NCBI GenBank assembly: GCA_028287415.1
Contig: JAQBPS010000546.1
Span: 1-9,684, forward strand
Source: Bacillota bacterium
Lineage (GTDB): Bacteria; Bacillota; Sulfobacillia; Symbiobacteriales; Symbiobacteriaceae
Direction of reading: 5' to 3'
DNA length: 9,684 nt
Shown here piece by piece: positions 6,447-9,684 of the stretch (position 1 is the stretch's first letter; every line of letters begins with the position of its first letter). The position numbers were made by a program, and so were the translations under genes. The notes beneath the pieces were generated by a model. It saw only the letters and a program-made list of their open reading frames with translations, had not been told where the DNA came from and ran no database searches.

Positions 6447-7201
6447 CCCTCGACCCCTTTCTGCGGAATTTCCGGCAGGTCAACGTAGTAACGCGTGCCG
6501 TTTGGCCTCAGTACGCTGCGCGTCAGCAGCACGGGCTGGCCCAGCTCGTTATGCCACAGGCGCGTCACTTCAATGGTTGGTTTGCCGGGCGCCTCGCCGA
6601 TGGCGGCGGCGACCTGCTGGCTGAGGGCCACGGCCTGGAGGAACGCCCGGCAGCGGCGGGCCTGCTGCCCGGTCAACATCCGGAGGAGATCAACAAAGTA
6701 GTGCCGGCCCCAGTCCGTACCGGTCAGGGTGCGGGGGTCGGTGGTGACCCAGGCTGTGGGCAGGTGCGCCTGCTCCCACTGGACGGGCGCCCCGTCCAGC
6801 GTTTTGACCCGGCTCAGCACCCACGTCTTTTCGCCTGGAGCTAACTTCAGGTCGAGCGCAACGGCGCCGGGGGGTTCCACACAGGCGACGTGGTTGTTGG
6901 TGTGCTCCAGGTCTTCGCCGTGCTGCTCGGGCATGCGCTGGAGGAGCGCTGCCAGGTTGGTCCAGCCCCGGGGCGTCGCGGAGACGAACGTCCCCTTGCC
7001 CTGCCGGCGGATGACAAGTCCTTCGGCGGCCAGGTCCCGCAGTGCCTGGCTGACGGTGATGCGAGAGACGCCGAAGCGGCGCATCAGCCCGGGTTCCGGA
7101 GGGAGCTTCGCCCCCTGCCGCCAGACTCCATCGGTAATCTCCTCGCGGAGGATCTGTTTGATTTGCGCCTGTAGCGAAACGTGTTCCCGCTCTAAGGCCA
7201 T
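6443..7201 (-). CDS. GntR-family transcriptional regulator, HutC/UTRA type
   Basis: DNA-binding regulator, 252 residues. An N-terminal winged helix-turn-helix occupies ~10-75 ('GAKLPPEPGLMRRFGVSRIT', 30-49, then VSQALRDLAAEGLVIRRQGKGTFV). A UTRA ligand-binding domain spans ~95-242, with 'VLSRVKTLDGAPVQWEQAHLP' as its first strands and 'EVTRLWHNELGQPVLLTRSV' near the end. HutC-type members sense a small metabolite and usually repress the adjacent operon and themselves; here the likely effector is the transported solute or the product of the dehydrogenase (inference). The ATG lies 4 nt after the dehydrogenase stop. GGGAG abuts the ATG, so a weaker GGGTGAG further upstream probably serves as the RBS. 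Having the regulator as second gene of its own operon suggests autoregulation from the promoter before 8273. Confidence 0.93.
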   Translation of the reverse strand: MALEREHVSLQAQIKQILREEITDGVWRQGAKLPPEPGLMRRFGVSRITVSQALRDLAAEGLVIRRQGKGTFVSATPRGWTNLAALLQRMPEQHGEDLEHTNNHVACVEPPGAVALDLKLAPGEKTWVLSRVKTLDGAPVQWEQAHLPTAWVTTDPRTLTGTDWGRHYFVDLLRMLTGQQARRCRAFLQAVALSQQVAAAIGEAPGKPTIEVTRLWHNELGQPVLLTRSVLRPNGTRYYVDLPEIPQKGVEG

Positions 7202-7205
7202 CTCC

Positions 7206-8273
7206 CTAGCTCACCCGTGCCAGGATCTGCTCGGCGCTCAGGCCTTCCCAGCCGAAGACGCCGAGGTGGCGCCCGGTCTGCCGGTAGTCGCGGTCGTGGA
7301 GCTCCGAGGCCAGGGATATCAAGAGCGAGGTGACCGGTGTGTGGAGCCCGGCGAGTTTACCGAGCGCCTCCAGCGGTACCAGGCCCATCGGTACGTCTTC
7401 GGTGATGTAGCGGTCGGGCACCGCCATGGCGGTGGCGGGAATTTCGCCCCTGGTGGTCAGATTCTCCTTGGGTTTGCCCCCGTAGGCCCGCAGCGACCAG
7501 GCGTCGGCGCTGATGCCCTGGAGTTGAAGCGCTGCGATGACGGCAAGCCGCTCGGCGTCGAGGCGGGTCTGCATTTTATGTATGGAGGGGGTAACCCAAT
7601 CTTCAAAGTCGTGCCACTGGTTGTTCCGTGGGCCTTCCATGCGGCCCCAGTTGAGCAGGCAGGTCGGTACATGGGAGACGGGGTTGGGGTTGCCCAACGC
7701 GACTTCCAGGACGTTGGCGGCCAGCTCGAGCATGGGAAAGAGAGAGTGAAGCACCTCCAGGGCGGCCGCATTGTCCGCAGCCGGACAGGCCGCGACGTCG
7801 AGCGCCAGCTTCACGCCCCGCAGGCCCACTTCCCCCGGGCCGATCAGCCGGCAGGCGTAGGGCAGGCTCGCGGTTTCGGCCATCAGCACCTGTAGCCCGG
7901 GCCGCTGCGCGCTGGTTCGCTCCCGCAGGAGGACGGAGCCCAGGTACCCGGGGGTGAAGAGCACCGTCTGCCCGTCGGCTAGAGTCGGCACCAGCTGGTC
8001 GATCAGGAACTCGTGAGCGTAGGCCGGCACGACTGCCACCGCAACGTCGGCGCCGCCCACCGCTTCGGCCAGATCGGACGTGGCTGTGCGGATCGGTGCA
8101 AACTCCGACTGGGCATTGCCGTGCAGGAAGATGCCGCCGCTGGACTGCACATCGGACACGGCTTCGGGAAACCGGTCATAGAGGCGCACGGTATGCCCGC
8201 GCAGGGTCAGATCAGCCGCCATGGCCTTGCCGCCGTTGCCGGCGCCCAGGACCGCCACCGTTTTTGGTTCCAC
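7206..8273 (-). CDS. NAD(P)-dependent opine (octopine/nopaline) dehydrogenase family protein
   Basis: Predicted opine dehydrogenase, 355 residues, the expected length. Such enzymes reversibly condense an amino acid with a 2-oxoacid by reductive amination, giving an N-carboxyalkyl amino acid; catabolic members run oxidatively. The Rossmann domain has GAGNGG at 10-15 and AETASLPYACR at 132-142. The C-terminal octopine-DH domain has 'NPNPVSHVP' (195-203), whose H201 corresponds to the catalytic His, and 'DRYITEDVPMGLV' (287-299), whose D293 matches the partner Asp. 'LDAERLAVIAAL' (238-249) is also family-typical. The protein is cytoplasmic. The start is GTG at 8273 with AAGGGGGTGGGG upstream; no better start exists. 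First gene of the operon with a GntR regulator and ABC importer, pointing to metabolism of an imported or exported opine-like compound. Substrates cannot be named. Confidence 0.9.
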   Translation of the reverse strand: MEPKTVAVLGAGNGGKAMAADLTLRGHTVRLYDRFPEAVSDVQSSGGIFLHGNAQSEFAPIRTATSDLAEAVGGADVAVAVVPAYAHEFLIDQLVPTLADGQTVLFTPGYLGSVLLRERTSAQRPGLQVLMAETASLPYACRLIGPGEVGLRGVKLALDVAACPAADNAAALEVLHSLFPMLELAANVLEVALGNPNPVSHVPTCLLNWGRMEGPRNNQWHDFEDWVTPSIHKMQTRLDAERLAVIAALQLQGISADAWSLRAYGGKPKENLTTRGEIPATAMAVPDRYITEDVPMGLVPLEALGKLAGLHTPVTSLLISLASELHDRDYRQTGRHLGVFGWEGLSAEQILARVS

Positions 8274-8304
8274 GCTTGCCCCACCCCCTTGGAATCTTTG
8301 ACGT

Positions 8305-8339
8305 TAGCGCTGAACGCTATGTCGTTATAGTATTAGCGT
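8305..8339. promoter_or_regulatory. Clustered TAGCG inverted repeats before the opine dehydrogenase operon (candidate operator)
   Basis: TAGCG (8305-8309) and CGCTA (8315-8319) form a 15-bp inverted repeat with a 5-bp spacer. A third copy, TAGCG at 8334-8338, makes ACGCTA-N14-TAGCGT (8314-8339). Between the arms the minus strand reads TACTATAAC, a plausible -10 region, so a bound repressor would block transcription of the operon. A convincing -35 box is not visible. The GntR regulator in the operon is the obvious candidate ligand (inference). Another TAGCG lies at 8512-8516, near the divergent coiA-like gene. Confidence 0.4.
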
Positions 8340-8556
8340 AGCTGTCGGATATTTCCTTTTTGTCCAAAAAACTTTCGCACATCAAAATCCTACAAATATC
8401 GACAAATGGACAGGGCAGGTTTGGCGGTGTGCCGAGTCGCTTGCCACCATCGTGATGATCGCAGGCCCGATCGTATAGCCACGGGGTATGGGAGGACATG
8501 ATAGTCACGGATAGCGAATAATACAGCAAAAGCCCAGCACGGGGGAGCTGATAGCA

Positions 8557-9684
8557 GTGCTTACGGCCAGGCTGGACGGCATGATCATTCGCGTAAACGA
8601 ACGCGAGTGGGAGGACCAGGAAGCCTTTCTCCGCCAGGCGATCAAAGAGAAGCGCGTTTTCGCACCTTGCTGCGAAGCAGCGTTGATTCTGCGCTGGGGG
8701 AAGCGGAGGATCCGTCACTTTGCGCACCCCCCGAGGGTGTCGTGTCCTTTTGAGCGTTGGGGCGAGCCTGAGTCGCCAGAGCACGTAGCCGGTAAAGTGC
8801 TGCTGTACGATTGGTGCCGCACCCATCTGGCCGCACAGACGCAACTGCTGGCGCTTGAATATCCGCTCAGAGCCACGTTTCAGCGGCCTGACGTTTACCT
8901 GGAACTGAAGGACGGTACCCGTTTTGCCCTGGAGTACCAGCGATCAGCCATATCCGTCGGTGAATGGACGGAGCGTCACGAAGGCTATGTCAGTCAAGGG
9001 ATCCACGATATATGGATCTTCGGGGATAATCGCCATGCCGATGCGCAGTTATCAGATGATCAGAAGGAAAAATGGGCCCTGCGCGAACCGGGTATGCTCT
9101 TCTTGAAACTGCGGGCCTTCGAGGGTGCGGCGATGGTGAGAACAGCGTACGAAGTGCCGTATTGGCGCTATGCTGTTCAAGACGAGCAGCTATGGGCGCC
9201 GCTCGAATTGGCTGCGCGGGTAGGGAGGGAAGTGTCGCCCTGGTATAAGCGATCTGCCCTGGAGCGCTTGGCATCAGTCGCCTTTATGGATTCGACTACG
9301 GGCGAACTCAGCATCTATCGGGCGATGCGCGAGCTGCCGGCCCATGTCGATACACGGATGGCGTCGGTGGTTCACCGTGTGCATCTGGACAGCGAAGGGC
9401 TTGAACTAACGCCCGCAGGGTTCATAACGCCCGCCGATCACAAGCGGTTGGCACAGCATGTGGAGCGGGTAGCCCGAGTGGAGGCGACGATTCGGGCGCA
9501 ACAGGCGACAGCCGTTTCCGAGCAAGTGGACCCACCGCAAGTGAAAATGGCGCCCGATCAGCCGATGCCGGGCGACATGCCGCCCTACTTTCAGCAACTG
9601 GCGCGGCGACGAGAGCAACAAGTAAGTCGCTTCCCTGATGCGCGCACGTTCTTACTCGGGGAGCAGGACGCGGAACAGAAGCGC
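8557..9684 (+). CDS. coiA: CoiA-like competence protein (3' end outside window)
   Basis: N-terminal 376 residues of a CoiA-family protein; the frame is still open at the window end. CoiA acts after DNA uptake in transformable Gram-positive bacteria, aiding recombination of incoming single strands, and carries a PD-(D/E)xK nuclease-like core. Seen here: a degenerate zinc motif F-A-P-C-C (35-39), HFAH (54-57), C63, 'ESPEHVAGK' (72-80), then the nuclease-like signature QRPD (109-112) ... 'FALEYQRSAIS' (123-133), with D112, E126 and Q128 as probable active-site residues. ER-x3-Y (139-144) follows the family pattern. The start is GTG at 8557 with GGGGGAG (8541-8547) 9 nt upstream; ATG 8581 is in frame but has no RBS. 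An in-frame TAG at 8512 limits the 5' end. Transcribed divergently from the operon across a 283-bp AT-richer spacer in which no clear promoter was found for it. Confidence 0.88.
   Translation, partial: MLTARLDGMIIRVNEREWEDQEAFLRQAIKEKRVFAPCCEAALILRWGKRRIRHFAHPPRVSCPFERWGEPESPEHVAGKVLLYDWCRTHLAAQTQLLALEYPLRATFQRPDVYLELKDGTRFALEYQRSAISVGEWTERHEGYVSQGIHDIWIFGDNRHADAQLSDDQKEKWALREPGMLFLKLRAFEGAAMVRTAYEVPYWRYAVQDEQLWAPLELAARVGREVSPWYKRSALERLASVAFMDSTTGELSIYRAMRELPAHVDTRMASVVHRVHLDSEGLELTPAGFITPADHKRLAQHVERVARVEATIRAQQATAVSEQVDPPQVKMAPDQPMPGDMPPYFQQLARRREQQVSRFPDARTFLLGEQDAEQKR

Noticed and set aside
5388..6488. Long plus-strand open frame (366 codons) opposite the permease genes.
   Set aside because: Low-complexity composition rich in Gly, Ala, Asp, Glu and Gln, antisense to clearly coding permeases in GC-rich DNA; a codon-bias shadow.
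6729..7895. Plus-strand open frame (388 codons) across the regulator and dehydrogenase genes.
   Set aside because: Antisense to two well-supported genes with family motifs; no recognisable domain.
8317..8844. Minus-strand 175-codon frame across the divergent spacer and the start of the coiA-like gene.
   Set aside because: Overlaps the well-supported coiA-like coding sequence on the opposite strand, and the spacer part has no coding character.

Overview
The window looks like chromosomal DNA of a GC-rich, Gram-positive-type bacterium, possibly a Symbiobacterium-like Firmicute. This is an inference from strong purine-rich ribosome binding sites, a CoiA-type competence protein, several intrinsic terminators and GC-rich coding sequence. 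No taxonomic marker gene is present.

Left part, 1-3117, is accessory in character. One complete gene lies on the minus strand (414-2264): a 616-residue protein with about five 'RYAAVW / W-x-ARHGMT' tandem repeats (polyglycine-hydrolase-like) followed by a serine beta-lactamase/esterase domain. It sits between two near-identical 60-bp direct repeats (1-60 and 2523-2582), each followed closely by a different intrinsic terminator. Around it are decayed gene tails: the C-terminus of a probable NUDIX hydrolase (plus strand, ending 2533, overlapping the start of the second repeat copy) and a frameshifted fragment on the minus strand (198-333). The 2621-3117 stretch has no convincing gene but holds a dense run of inverted repeats.

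Central and right part, 3118-8273, is a compact minus-strand operon, transcribed right to left: an octopine/nopaline (opine) dehydrogenase-family enzyme, a GntR/HutC-type regulator, two oligopeptide/dipeptide/opine-type ABC permeases and a family-5 substrate-binding lipoprotein, closed by a long GC-rich hairpin. Spacing is 4 nt, a 4-nt overlap, 4 nt and 22 nt, so co-transcription is very likely. No ABC ATPase gene lies in the operon. The simplest reading is that a solute (peptide-like, an opine, or a metal-opine complex) is captured and imported, metabolised by the dehydrogenase, and sensed by the regulator. The control region upstream carries three copies of TAGCG arranged as inverted repeats.

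The right edge, 8557-9684, holds the 5' 376 codons of a divergently transcribed coiA-like competence gene that runs off the window. Its CPxC zinc motif has lost the first cysteine.
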